From assembly GCF_014596475.1 (NCBI RefSeq), contig NZ_MECJ01000033.1, positions 496,001 to 560,000 on the forward strand: a stretch of DNA of 64,000 nucleotides, read 5' to 3'. Of the stretch, positions 47,038 to 56,800 are shown in pieces. Under the pieces are notes generated by a model. That model was not told the DNA's origin. It did no database searches and worked only from the letters and a program-made list of their open reading frames with translations. Every line of letters starts with the position of its first letter. Position 1 is the first letter of the stretch. Source of the DNA: Streptomyces sp. CBMA152. Its GTDB lineage: Bacteria; Actinomycetota; Actinomycetes; Streptomycetales; Streptomycetaceae. A program made the position numbers and the translations under genes.

Positions 47038-48198
47038 TCACACGCCCGAGTACGAGTGCTTCCCGCCGAACAGGAAGTTCACGCCGTAGTAGTTGAACAG
47101 GTACGCCCCGAACGCCGCCAGCGCGATGTACGCCGCCTTGCGGCCCTTCCAGCCGGCCGTGGCGCGCGCGTGGAGGTAGCACGCGTAGGCGACCCACGTC
47201 ACGAAGGACCAGACCTCCTTCGGGTCCCAGCCCCAGTAGCGGCCCCACGCGTCGCCCGCCCAGATCGAGCCCGCCACGATCGTGAAGGTCCACAGCGGGA
47301 AGACCGCCGCGTTCACCCGGTACGAGAAGCGGTCCAGGCTGGATGCGGCAGGCAGCCGGGCCATGATGTCGTTGCCCATCACCCGGGCCCACAGGACCAC
47401 CCGGGACGAGCCGGCCGGAGCGCGTCCGCTCGCCAGGATCTTCTCCGCCTCGCCGACCCGGCCCGCCGCGAGCCGCGCCTCGTACCGGTCGCGCAGCAGG
47501 TAGACCAGCGACGAGACCGCGCCCATGTAGAGCACCGCGCCGCAGAAGATCGCGGTGGAGACGTGGATCCACAGCCAGTACGAGTGCAGGGCCGGGACCA
47601 GCTGGTCGCTGTCGGTGTACAGCCAGGTCGTCGCCACGCCGAGGTCGAGCAGGACGGAGGTGACCAGCGGCAGGCCGATCCAGCGCACCTCCTTCTTGGC
47701 GAGCAGCAGCGCGAGGTACACGCCGACCGCCACCGTCGAGAAGGTCGTGGAGAACTCGTACATGTTGCCCCACGGCGCCCGCTGCACCGAGAGCGAGCGG
47801 GTGACCACCGCGGCCGTCGCGATGAAGAACGCGAGGACCGTGAGGGAGACGGCGATACGGCCGTACAGGCTGCCCTTCTCGTCGCCGCCGTCGGCGCCGG
47901 GGCCGTCCGCGATGTCGCGGCTGCCCTCGGTCGCGCGTCCGACGACCTTCGGCCGCTCCAGCACGGCCGTCCCGCCGCCCGCCCGGGCCTTGCGCACCTG
48001 AGCCGAGCCCTTCGCCGCGCGGCCCGCGCTCTCGCCCTCGGCCACCAGCGCGGCCGCCGTCCGGCCGACCTTGCTACGGCTGCCGAAAACCCATTCGGCG
48101 ATATGCGCGAGGAAGGCCAGGGTGTAGACAGCCATTGACGAATAGATCAGCACATTACTGATGTGCGCCAAGTTCTCATTGGCGGCGGCCAGATTCAC
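47038..48198 (-). CDS. ccsB: Cytochrome c biogenesis protein CcsB (ResC/CcsA type)
   Basis: A 386-aa polytopic membrane protein of System II cytochrome c maturation, presenting haem to ResB for ligation outside the membrane. GTG 48198 has AAAGGGG 8 nt upstream. The WWD-type motif WGRYWGWDPKEVWSFVTW lies at about 315-333, with haem-ligand His residues nearby (YLHARATAG, GGKHSYSG). A charged cytoplasmic insert occupies about residues 40-105. Its usual partner resB is not upstream in this window. Confidence 0.93.
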   Translation of the reverse strand: MNLAAANENLAHISNVLIYSSMAVYTLAFLAHIAEWVFGSRSKVGRTAAALVAEGESAGRAAKGSAQVRKARAGGGTAVLERPKVVGRATEGSRDIADGPGADGGDEKGSLYGRIAVSLTVLAFFIATAAVVTRSLSVQRAPWGNMYEFSTTFSTVAVGVYLALLLAKKEVRWIGLPLVTSVLLDLGVATTWLYTDSDQLVPALHSYWLWIHVSTAIFCGAVLYMGAVSSLVYLLRDRYEARLAAGRVGEAEKILASGRAPAGSSRVVLWARVMGNDIMARLPAASSLDRFSYRVNAAVFPLWTFTIVAGSIWAGDAWGRYWGWDPKEVWSFVTWVAYACYLHARATAGWKGRKAAYIALAAFGAYLFNYYGVNFLFGGKHSYSGV

Positions 48199-48607
48199 TT
48201 CTCAACCCCTTTGAAGGATTCAGCCTGCGGGCCGGGGACGGACCGCCCCGGGCCTCAGCCTAGCCCCCGCTCCTGACGGCCCGGCAGCCGGGTCCCGGGC
48301 CCTGCGACGAGCAATGACTGCCTGGTCACAGGGAGTTGACCGGACATCGGCCCGGCTGCCCGGTATCCCCCGTACACGTAAGGCCCGGCACGTCTCTGGG
48401 CAAGCTCCGTACAGCTGCACCAGGTTGACCGACCATCAGACACCGTGATTGAATCGATCAAGATATGCTCGGCATGCATCGATAAACGCATGCCTTTTCA
48501 TGAGGAACCTGCAAACGGGGGCCAGGTTCCTTTGCAGTGAGCCTTTTTGTTGGTGCCTCCGTTTTGCTTCGGAGGGGACGTCAGGCCGCCGGTACGGCCG
48601 TCACCAC
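48199..48607. other. Intergenic boundary between ccsB and the NRPS cluster
   Basis: About 400 bp without a supported gene, between ccsB (minus) and the HpgT-like gene (plus). The right part is more AT-rich and has several short repeats (ATCGAT at 48457 and 48478, GCATGC twice) and a TATGCT that could be a -10. No resB remnant, transposase or att-like tRNA end is visible. Confidence 0.5.
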
Positions 48608-49912
48608 ATGCCAGCAGAAATCGACATGCTCAGCCTGCACGGGTCACTCGAATCTCCTGTCATCGAATCGATGAACTTCCTCAACGAGATCTCCCAGCGA
48701 TTTCCCGAGGCGCTTTCCCTCGCCGCCGGACGTCCGTACGAGGGGTTCTTCGACACGGAGGACGTGCATCGCCATCTCCGTACGTTCGAAGCCCACTTGC
48801 GGGAGAAATTCGACGGGGACGAGGCCCAGGTACGCAGAACGCTTCTGCAGTACGGGCGCACCAAGGGCATCATTCACGATCTGATCGCGAAGAACCTCAT
48901 CGTCGACGAGAACATCGACATCGACCCGGAGTCGGTGGTCGTGACCGTCGGCTGCCAGGAGGCGCTGTTCCTCACGCTGCGCGCGCTGCGCCGCGACGAC
49001 AACGACGTCCTGCTCGCCCCGACGCCCTGTTACGTGGGGGCGAGCGGCGCCGCCGAACTGGTCGGCATGCGGATCCTGCCGGTCCAGGAGAGCGCCGACG
49101 GCGTGGATCTGGACGATCTGGCGCGGGTCGCCGAGGGGGCGAGGGCCGCCGGACTGCGGCCCAGAGCGTTCTATGTGGTGGCCGATTTCGCCAACCCGTC
49201 GGGCGCCGGCCTGGACCTCGATGCTCGGAAGCGTCTGCTCCGTATCGCCGAGGAGCAGGATTTCCTCGTCCTGGAGGACAATCCGTACGGTCTGTTCCAG
49301 GACAGCGAGATCGAGCCACTGCCGACACTCAAGTCGCTCGACGGCGAGCGCCGACGGGTGGTGTATCTCGGCTCGTTCGCCAAGACCGGTCTGCCCGGCG
49401 CCCGGATCGGTTACGTCGTCGCCGACCAGCGCACGGTAGCCGCCGACGGGCGGACGGAACTGTTCGCCGATCAGCTGGCGAAGCTCAAGAGCATGCTCAC
49501 CGTGAACACCTCTCCGGTGGCCCAGGCCGTCATCGGCGGGAAGCTCCTGGAGCACCACCACAGCCTGCGCGCGGCGAATGTCCGGGAAACCGAGCTGTAT
49601 CAGGGTAATCTCCGGCACCTACTGGGCGAGTTGGCCCGGCAATTCCCCGCCGGAACGCGGCCGCAGGTCACCTGGAACACCCCGGCCGGCGGATTCTTCG
49701 TCGTCGTCACCGTGCCCTTCCCGGTCGACGACGCACTCCTTGAGCATTCCGCCCGCGCCCACCGGGTCCTGTGGACCCCCATGCACCACTTCTACGGCGA
49801 CGGGCAGCCGCGCAACCAGCTGCGCCTGTCGTTCAGTTACCTCTCCCCGGACGAGATCACGCTGGGAATCGACCGGCTCGCGACATTCATTCGCGAACAA
49901 AGTGACGTCTAG
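48608..49912 (+). CDS. hpgT: 4-hydroxyphenylglycine aminotransferase (HpgT-like)
   Basis: A 434-aa fold-type I PLP aminotransferase. It converts 4-hydroxybenzoylformate to L-4-hydroxyphenylglycine (Hpg), often using tyrosine as donor. LSLHGSLESPVIESMNFLNE is typical of HpgT. CQEALFLTLRAL, ADFANPSGAGL and LEDNPYGLF are substrate/PLP contacts, and the Schiff-base Lys is in GSFAKTGLPGARIGY (about residue 260). ATG 48608 has a weak ribosome site. The next two genes complete the Hpg pathway and an Hpg-activating NRPS domain is present. Confidence 0.88.
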   Translation: MPAEIDMLSLHGSLESPVIESMNFLNEISQRFPEALSLAAGRPYEGFFDTEDVHRHLRTFEAHLREKFDGDEAQVRRTLLQYGRTKGIIHDLIAKNLIVDENIDIDPESVVVTVGCQEALFLTLRALRRDDNDVLLAPTPCYVGASGAAELVGMRILPVQESADGVDLDDLARVAEGARAAGLRPRAFYVVADFANPSGAGLDLDARKRLLRIAEEQDFLVLEDNPYGLFQDSEIEPLPTLKSLDGERRRVVYLGSFAKTGLPGARIGYVVADQRTVAADGRTELFADQLAKLKSMLTVNTSPVAQAVIGGKLLEHHHSLRAANVRETELYQGNLRHLLGELARQFPAGTRPQVTWNTPAGGFFVVVTVPFPVDDALLEHSARAHRVLWTPMHHFYGDGQPRNQLRLSFSYLSPDEITLGIDRLATFIREQSDV

Positions 49913-49946
49913 AACACCGACGCCCACACCACGGAAACGGAATGTC

Positions 49947-51035
49947 ATGAGCAGCCCCTTTGACGGACTCCGCCTCGACCACGTCGGCTTCTCGGTCGGC
50001 GACCTCACCGAGGCGACCGAATTCTTTGTGAACAACTACGGGCTCGGCGTCTACGCGCAGTCGACGCCTTCGGTGGAAGCGGACGCTTCCGTTCGCGCCC
50101 TCGGGCGCCACACCATCCGCTTCGTCCTGACCGACTCGCGCGGCACCGACCACCCCGCTTCCGCCTATGTGGAGCGCCATGGTGACGGTGTGTCGGACAT
50201 CGCGCTGAGCGTGGCGGACGCCGCTGCCGCCTTCGCCGAGGCCGTACGGCGCGGAGCCCGGCCGGTGGCCGAGCCGCAGGAGCGCGACGGGGTCGTCACC
50301 GCCTCCATCACCGCGTTCGGCGACGTCACGCACACCTTCGTACAGCGTCCCGAAGGCATGAACCCCGCTGTTCTGCCCGGGCTTTCGCCGGTGGACCGGG
50401 ACGCCGAGGCGACCGGTGCGGCCGCCGCCGGGCTGCACACCGTCGACCACTTCGCGGTGTGCCTGGAGCCGGGCCAGCTGGTGCCCACCGTCGAGTTCTA
50501 CGAGCGCGTCCTCGACTTCGACATGGTCTTCACCGAGCGCATCGTCGTCGGCGGCCAGGCCATGGACTCCAAGGTGGTGCAGAGCCGGTCGGGCGCGGTG
50601 ACGCTCACCCTGATCGAGCCGGACACCTCCCGCGAGCCGGGCCAGATAGACAAGTTCATCAAGGAGCACGGCGGCGCCGGTGTCCAGCACATCGCCTTCG
50701 CCACCGACGACATCGTGCGGGACGTGGACCTGCTCGGCGCCGAGGGCCTGGCCTTCCTGAAGACGCCGTCGGCGTACTACGACCAGGTGCCGGACCGGCT
50801 CGACCTGCTGCGCCACTCGGTGGACCAGCTGCGGGCGCTCAACGTCCTGGTCGACGAGGACCAGGACGGCCAGCTGCTGCAGATCTTCACCAAGTCCGTG
50901 CACCCGCGCGGCACCCTGTTCTTCGAGCTCATCGAGCGCCTGGGCGCGCGGACCTTCGGCAGCGGCAACATCAAGGCGCTGTACTCCGCGGTCGAGCTGG
51001 AGATGGAGCGGGCACGCGAGGACGCGGCCAAGTGA
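49947..51035 (+). CDS. hmaS: 4-hydroxymandelate synthase (HmaS, HPPD-like)
   Basis: A 362-aa Fe(II) dioxygenase of the vicinal-oxygen-chelate fold. It turns 4-hydroxyphenylpyruvate into L-4-hydroxymandelate, the first step to Hpg. Fe ligands: His in TVDHFAVCL (about 167), His in VQHIAFATDD (about 248) and Glu in TLFFELIER (about 327). HPPD and HmaS are hard to separate by eye; the call rests on the adjacent Hmo and HpgT genes. The stop overlaps the hmo start (GTGA). Confidence 0.87.
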   Translation: MSSPFDGLRLDHVGFSVGDLTEATEFFVNNYGLGVYAQSTPSVEADASVRALGRHTIRFVLTDSRGTDHPASAYVERHGDGVSDIALSVADAAAAFAEAVRRGARPVAEPQERDGVVTASITAFGDVTHTFVQRPEGMNPAVLPGLSPVDRDAEATGAAAAGLHTVDHFAVCLEPGQLVPTVEFYERVLDFDMVFTERIVVGGQAMDSKVVQSRSGAVTLTLIEPDTSREPGQIDKFIKEHGGAGVQHIAFATDDIVRDVDLLGAEGLAFLKTPSAYYDQVPDRLDLLRHSVDQLRALNVLVDEDQDGQLLQIFTKSVHPRGTLFFELIERLGARTFGSGNIKALYSAVELEMERAREDAAK

Positions 51036-52138
51036 CCGTCCCTCCGCAACCCCCGGCGCACAGGAGAGCCGCCTGCGTCGCCGACATGGCGCGGCTCGCG
51101 GCGGACCGGCTCCCCCACGACGTCCTCGACTTCGTCGACGGCGGCGCCGGTGACGAGTCCGCCCAGGCCGCCAACCGGACCGCGCTCGACGCGGTCCGGC
51201 TCGTGCCCCGGGTCCTGGGCACCCGGGGCGAGACCGACACCTCGGGCACGCTGCTGCGCAGTGCGGCCGCGCTGCCGCTGGCGGTCGCGCCGATGGCGTA
51301 CCAGCGGCTGATGCACCCGGACGGCGAGCTCGCGGCGGCGCGGGCCGCGCGGGACGCCCGAGTCCCGTACATCATCAGCACGTTGAGCAGCTACTCGATC
51401 GAGGAGATCGCCGAGGTCGGCGGGACCGTGTGGTTCCAGCTGTACTGGCTGCACGACCGCGGTGTGGTGCTCGACCTGGTGCGGCGGGCCGAGCGGGCGG
51501 GCTGCGAGGCGCTGGTCCTGACCGTCGACGTGCCCCACATGGGCCGCCGCCTGCGCGATGTACGCAACGGGTTCGCGCTCCCGGCCGACGTTTCGGCGGC
51601 GAACCTCGCCCCGGCGCCGGTCTCGGCCGCGCACGCGAAGCAGTCGGGCACCTCGGCGGTCGCCACCCACACCGCGCTCGCCTTCGACCCGGCGATCGGC
51701 TGGGAGGAGCTGGCCTGGCTGCGGGAGCACACCGACCTGCCGGTGCTGGTCAAGGGCATCCTCGATCCGCGCGACGCCGTACGCGCGGTGGAGCTCGGCG
51801 CCGACGGGGTGATCGTCTCCAACCATGGAGGCCGTCAGTTCGCGGCCGCGCCGCCCAGCGTCACCGCGCTGTCCCCGGTGCTGGACGCGGTCGGCGGACG
51901 GTGCTCGGTGCTGCTGGACAGCGGGGTGCGCACCGGTACGGACATCCTGCGGGCCCTCGCGCTCGGCGCCGACGCGGCGCTGTGCGGCCGGCCGGTGCTG
52001 TGGGGGCTCGCGGTGGACGGCGAGGCCGGGGCGCGGCAGGTCCTCGACCTGCTCCACACCGAACTGCGGGAGGCTCTCCTGCTGTCCGGCTGCCCCGACC
52101 TGGCGGCCGCCCGGGGCCTCGACGTCGTACGCATCTGA
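51032..52138 (+). CDS. hmo: 4-hydroxymandelate oxidase (Hmo, FMN-dependent)
   Basis: A 368-aa alpha-hydroxy-acid oxidase. It oxidises 4-hydroxymandelate to 4-hydroxybenzoylformate for HpgT. FMN-barrel landmarks: LPHDVLDFVDGGAGDE at the start, LAVAPMAYQRLMHPDGE, WFQLYWLHDR, LVKGILDPRDA (catalytic Lys) and VSNHGGRQ (catalytic His about 264, Arg 267), then LLDSGVRTGTDILRALALGA (phosphate site). GTG 51032 is coupled to hmaS. It ends 34 nt before the convergent TDO-like gene. Confidence 0.9.
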   Translation: MTVPPQPPAHRRAACVADMARLAADRLPHDVLDFVDGGAGDESAQAANRTALDAVRLVPRVLGTRGETDTSGTLLRSAAALPLAVAPMAYQRLMHPDGELAAARAARDARVPYIISTLSSYSIEEIAEVGGTVWFQLYWLHDRGVVLDLVRRAERAGCEALVLTVDVPHMGRRLRDVRNGFALPADVSAANLAPAPVSAAHAKQSGTSAVATHTALAFDPAIGWEELAWLREHTDLPVLVKGILDPRDAVRAVELGADGVIVSNHGGRQFAAAPPSVTALSPVLDAVGGRCSVLLDSGVRTGTDILRALALGADAALCGRPVLWGLAVDGEAGARQVLDLLHTELREALLLSGCPDLAAARGLDVVRI

Positions 52139-52171
52139 CGACGAGACCCAGGGCCTGCACAGACATCCTGA

Positions 52172-53521
52172 TCAGGCGGCGGTGAGCTGCGGGAACAGCC
52201 CGACGTTCGCCGCCGCCTTCAGGTAGTCCGCCCCGGCGGTGCCGCCGGTGCCCGGCACCTTGCCGATGATCTTCATCGTGACGCCCCAGTGGGTGCGCTT
52301 CATGCCCCGCCAGTTGGCGTCGAGGCCGCGCATCGCGTCCTCCAGACGGCGGGCGTCCTCGCTCGACCAGCCGCCCGCCCGCGCCAGGAACGCCTCCTGG
52401 AGCGTGGTGTCGAGCGCGAACAGCGGGCCCTTCTCCGGGCGGTGCGCCTCGCCCTCACGCTTGGCGCTCACCGTCTCCACCAGCTGATACGGCCTCGACT
52501 GGATGGCGCTGGCGCCGTGCGTGTGGTCCCGGATCACCGCGAAGGACTCCGGCGGCATGGTGGTCAGGACCCGGTACAGCGGCCCCGTCGCCCCCGACAG
52601 CCAGCCCGCGGCCTGCTCCAGGACGGCCGCCGCGTCGGCCGGGCGGTCCGCGCGGACCGCCTCGGTCGCCGAGGTCAGCGACCTGGCCACGCGGGCGAAG
52701 AGCCGCTCGAAGAGCTGGATGGACCGGATGAACATCTGCTCGTCGTGCAGCGTCGTGACCGGCAGCAGACTCACCTCAACTGCCCGCAGCAGAGCGGGAG
52801 TCGCCTGCGCGCGGATCGCGGTGACCGCCGCCCGTGCCGCCTCCGGCACCCCGTCGGCCTCGCTCTCGCCGAGCGCGGCGCGCACCGCGTCCAGCGGCGC
52901 GGGGTCCGCGAGGGCCAGCGGCGCGTAGTCCGCGAGCCGGGCCAGCGCCTGCCACGCGGCGGTGGTCCGGGTGCGCTGCGCCGCGTGGCCCCCGGCCTGC
53001 TCCAGCGCGGTGGTCTCCCGCTCGACGAGGTCGGCGATCAGCACCGCCGTCAGCACGTCGTCGGCCCGCTCGGCCGCCGCCGGGGTGCCGTCCGTGTCCC
53101 AGTGGGCGATCGCCATCACGTCGTTGCCCGCGTACGAGACGTAGTTCATGGGGCGGTCGGTGAAGGTCAGCGGCAGCCAGGCGTCGAACAGCCAGGCGTC
53201 CGGCGACGACCAGGGCCGCGCCCGGCCCGAACACTCGATCCCGAGCCGGGCCCCGCGCAGCAGCGCGACCAGCTCGTGGGAGACCTCCGCCTTGCCCACC
53301 TTCTGGTAGTAGTCCACGACCTCCCGGTACGGAAAGCGGCCGAAGACCTCCGGACCGTCCCCCAGCGCCTCGTGCGACCAGGCGGTGACGGCCTCGACCG
53401 CCTCCCGCAACGCCCGTGCGCGGTCCAGCCGTGTGCCGCGGCCGAGGGCCGTCCCGCCGACACCGCGAAGCTCGTCCTCGTGGTGTTCGGCGGATCCCCC
53501 GACCGACGCCTTCTCCGTCAT
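52172..53521 (-). CDS. Tryptophan 2,3-dioxygenase-superfamily protein of the NRPS cluster
   Basis: A 449-aa helical protein; ATG 53521 (GTG 53527 also in frame). The C-terminal block WRGMKRTHWGVTMKIIGKV-PGTGGTAGADYL matches the haem-binding His and GTGG loop of TDO-superfamily enzymes (TDO, MarE, PrnB). The N-terminus lacks the usual substrate-binding HQxxE motif I would expect in TDO. It probably oxidises tryptophan or a related aromatic residue for the peptide; a non-catalytic role is possible. Last gene of the NRPS operon. Confidence 0.65.
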   Translation of the reverse strand: MTEKASVGGSAEHHEDELRGVGGTALGRGTRLDRARALREAVEAVTAWSHEALGDGPEVFGRFPYREVVDYYQKVGKAEVSHELVALLRGARLGIECSGRARPWSSPDAWLFDAWLPLTFTDRPMNYVSYAGNDVMAIAHWDTDGTPAAAERADDVLTAVLIADLVERETTALEQAGGHAAQRTRTTAAWQALARLADYAPLALADPAPLDAVRAALGESEADGVPEAARAAVTAIRAQATPALLRAVEVSLLPVTTLHDEQMFIRSIQLFERLFARVARSLTSATEAVRADRPADAAAVLEQAAGWLSGATGPLYRVLTTMPPESFAVIRDHTHGASAIQSRPYQLVETVSAKREGEAHRPEKGPLFALDTTLQEAFLARAGGWSSEDARRLEDAMRGLDANWRGMKRTHWGVTMKIIGKVPGTGGTAGADYLKAAANVGLFPQLTAA

Positions 53522-53554
53522 ATACACGCTTTCACCAATTCTTCGACTGCGCCG

Positions 53555-53776
53555 CTAGGCGCGTTCCGCGCCCATGGCATCGACGAGGCTCTTGGGGCGC
53601 ATGTCCGTCCAGTTCCGCTCGATGTGGTCCAGGCACGCCTGCCGGGTGTCCTCGCCGAAGGCGCGCTCCCAGCCGGCCGGCACCTCGACGAAGGACGGCC
53701 AGAGCGAGTGCTGGCCCTCCGCGTTCACCAGGACCAGATAGGTGCCGTTCTCGTCCTCGAAGGGGTTGGTCGCCAT
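53555..53776 (-). CDS. MbtH-like protein
   Basis: A 73-aa adenylation-domain chaperone, with AGGAG 7 nt before ATG 53776. MATNPFEDENGTYLVLVNAE, then HSLWPSFVEVPAGW and RNWTDMRPKSL hold the family's invariant Trp and Pro residues. It binds and activates A domains of the two NRPSs encoded just upstream in the same operon. Confidence 0.97.
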   Translation of the reverse strand: MATNPFEDENGTYLVLVNAEGQHSLWPSFVEVPAGWERAFGEDTRQACLDHIERNWTDMRPKSLVDAMGAERA

Positions 53777-53805
53777 GGTGGTTCTCCTTGGTGTGGGTGG
53801 GTGTT

Positions 53806-56800
53806 TCAGTGGGCGGTCGTACGGTCGTCGATCACGCGGGTGATGACGTCGAGGGCATCCGGCGTGGTCATCCCCAGGTGCGTGCAGTCCACGTCGAACT
53901 CGTGGATCTCGCCTTCCACATGGGCGTCCCAGGCCTTGACGGCGTACGGGCCGTCGCCCTGGGCGGAGCGGAACGCCAGCACGTCACCATGGAAGACGCG
54001 GGGCACGAACTCCCCCGCAATCCTGCGGTTGTTGGCGGCGACCCGGTGCAGCGCCTCGATGCCCTGCTCGCCCAGGTCCGCCAGCGGGCTGTCGTGCTCG
54101 CGCAGCAGGGCGGCGACCTCGGCCGTCGTCAGCGGGCCGGTGCGGCCGTCGCGGGCGGCGGGGCCGAGCGCGTCGGCGAGCACGGCCAGGATCTCCTGCC
54201 GCAGGTCGCCCTCCGGATCGCCCTCGGGCCTCTCAGCCGGGTACGAGTCGAGCAGCGCGAGCAGGTCGACCTCGGCACCCTCGCTCTGCAGCCGGGTGGC
54301 GATCTCGTGCGCCACCAGACCGCCGAACGACCAGCCGATCAGGCGGTACGGGCCCTCGGGCTGCACCTCGCGGATGCGGGCGGCGTAGTCCGCGGCCATC
54401 GCGGGCAGGTCGGCGGCGCAGGCGTCGTCGGGGTTCAGGCCGCCCGCCTGGAGGGCGTACACCCCGGCGTCGGGCCCGAGGCGGGTGATGAAGCCGGTGT
54501 AGCACCAGCCGATCCCGACGACCGGGTGGATCAGGAAGTACGGGGTGCCACCGCGTCCGGCGCGCAGCCGCAGCATGGTCTCGAACGGGTCGTCGTCCCC
54601 GCCGTCCTGGTGCAGCCGCCGGGCCAGCCCCGCGACCGTCGGCGCCTCGAAGACACTGCGGATCGAGGTGGCGGTGCCAAGGTCGGCGCGGACCCGGTTG
54701 ACCAGGCGCGTCGCGAGCAGCGAGTGGCCGCCCAGCTCGAAGAAGTCGTCGTCGATGCCGACCGAGTCCAGACCGAGGACCTCCGCGAACAGGGTGCACA
54801 GCGCCTCCTCGCGCGCGGTGCGCGGGGCCCGGCCGCCGGTGGTGCGGCCCGCCGTGGCGTCCGGGGCGGGCAGGGCCTTGCGGTCCAGCTTCCCGTTCGG
54901 CGTGAGCGGCAGCGCGGGCAGCTCCATGACGACGGCGGGCACCATGTACTCGGGCAGGCGTCCGCGTACATGCGTCCGCAGCGCCTCGGAGTCGAAGGCA
55001 GTACCCGGACCGGGCACCACGTAGGCGACGATGCGCTTGTCGCCGGGCCGGTCCTCGCGGACCACGACCGCCACCTGGGCGACCGTCTCGTGCGCGCTCA
55101 ACGCGGTCTCGATCTCGCCGAGTTCGATGCGGTGACCCCGGACCTTGACCTGGTGGTCGGTGCGGCTCAGGTACTCCAGCTCGCCGTCGGCGCGCCATCG
55201 CACCAGGTCGCCGGTGCGGTACATCCGCGTCCCGGCAGGCCCGTGCGGATCCGCCACGAAACGGCCCGCCGTGAGGCCCGGCTGGTCCAGATAGCCCCGG
55301 GCCAGCCCCTCACCGGCCAGATACAGCTCACCGGGCACCCCCGGGAGCACCGGGCGCAGCGCGCTGTCCAGCACATAGGCGCGGGTGTTGCGGATGGGGC
55401 GGCCGATGGTGGGCCCGCCCTCGGCCCCGGCGTTCAGGGTCACGGCGGTCGACCACACGGTGGTCTCGGTGGGTCCGTACAGGTTGGTCGCCTCGACGCC
55501 CGCCCGCGCCATCCGCTCGGCGAGCGCGGTCGGCAGCGCCTCGCCGCCGACCAGCATCCGCAGCCCCTCGGCGGCCGACGCCCGCTCGGTGAGCAGCGAG
55601 TGCCAGAGCGTGGGCGTGGCCTGCATGATCGTGGCGCCGCTGGCGGCGATGAGATCGGCGAGCGCGGCCGGGTCGAGGAGGGTGTCGCGTTCGGCGACCA
55701 CCACGCTCGCCCCGGCGAGCAGCGGCAGATGCAGTTCCAGGGCGTGGATGTCGAAGGCGACGGTGGTCACCGCGAGCATCCGGTCGGCGGCGGTGAGCGG
55801 GAACCTCTCGCCCATCGCGGTGAGGAAGTTGAGCAGACTGCGGTGCTCGACGACGACACCCTTGGGCGCACCGGTGGAACCGGAGGTGTAGATCACGTAC
55901 GCGGGATGCTCGGGCCGCAGGGGACCGACAAGCTCTTCGTCGCTCAGATTCCCCGCATCCAACTCCCGTATTTCTACGGCGAGTTCATCGACGCAGAGAA
56001 CAGTCGGGCCTTCGGGAAGTCGGTCGGCGCCGTCGAGCGTGGTGAGTACGGCCGCCGGGCGCGCCCCCGTCAGGATCGCCTCGACGCGGTCCCTCGGGTG
56101 ACCGAGGTCGACCGGCAGATAGGCGGCGCCCGTCTTCAGTACCGCCAGCATGGCGACGACCAGGCGCGGCGAGCGCGGCAGGGCGAGCGCCACCACGGTC
56201 TCGGGACCGGCGCCCCGGGCCACCAGGAACCGCGCCAGCCGGTTGGCCTCGGCGTTCAGCTCCGCGTACGTGATCACGGACCCGTCGTCCCAGAGGGCCG
56301 CGGCCTGCGGGGTGCGCTGCGCCTGCTCCTCGAAGAGGGCGGGCCAGCACCGCGCCGAGGGCTCGGCGGCGGTGTCGTTCCACTCCTCAAGGATCCGGTG
56401 CCGCTCGGCCGTGTCGAGTACGTCCGTGTGCGCGGCCGGTCGGTCCGGTGCCTCCACCAGGGACCGCAGGACGGTACGCAGCCGGTCGGCCCAGCCGAGC
56501 GCGATCTCGCGGGTGAACAGGTCGGGCCGGTAGGTCAGCCGCAGCCGGAGCGTGCTGCCCGGCAGCACGGTGAGGGTCAGCGGGTAGTGCGCGGCGCCGC
56601 TGCCTTCCGTGCCCGCGATCTCCAGGCCCTGGTAGGCGGGCTTGCCGTCGCCGGACGGGGCCGGGTAGTTCTCGAACACGTACAGCGTGTCGAAGAGTTC
56701 ACCGCCCGTCCCGGCGAGCTGCTGGATCTCGCCGAGGCCGACGTACTCGTACGCGGCGAGCGCCGAGCGCTCGTCCTGGAGGCGGGTCATCAGCGCGATC

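Noticed and set aside
48199..48607. resB remnant or att site near the cluster boundary
   Set aside because: Small minus-strand frames here show no ResB-like sequence, and no tRNA end or direct repeat matching an att site could be found.
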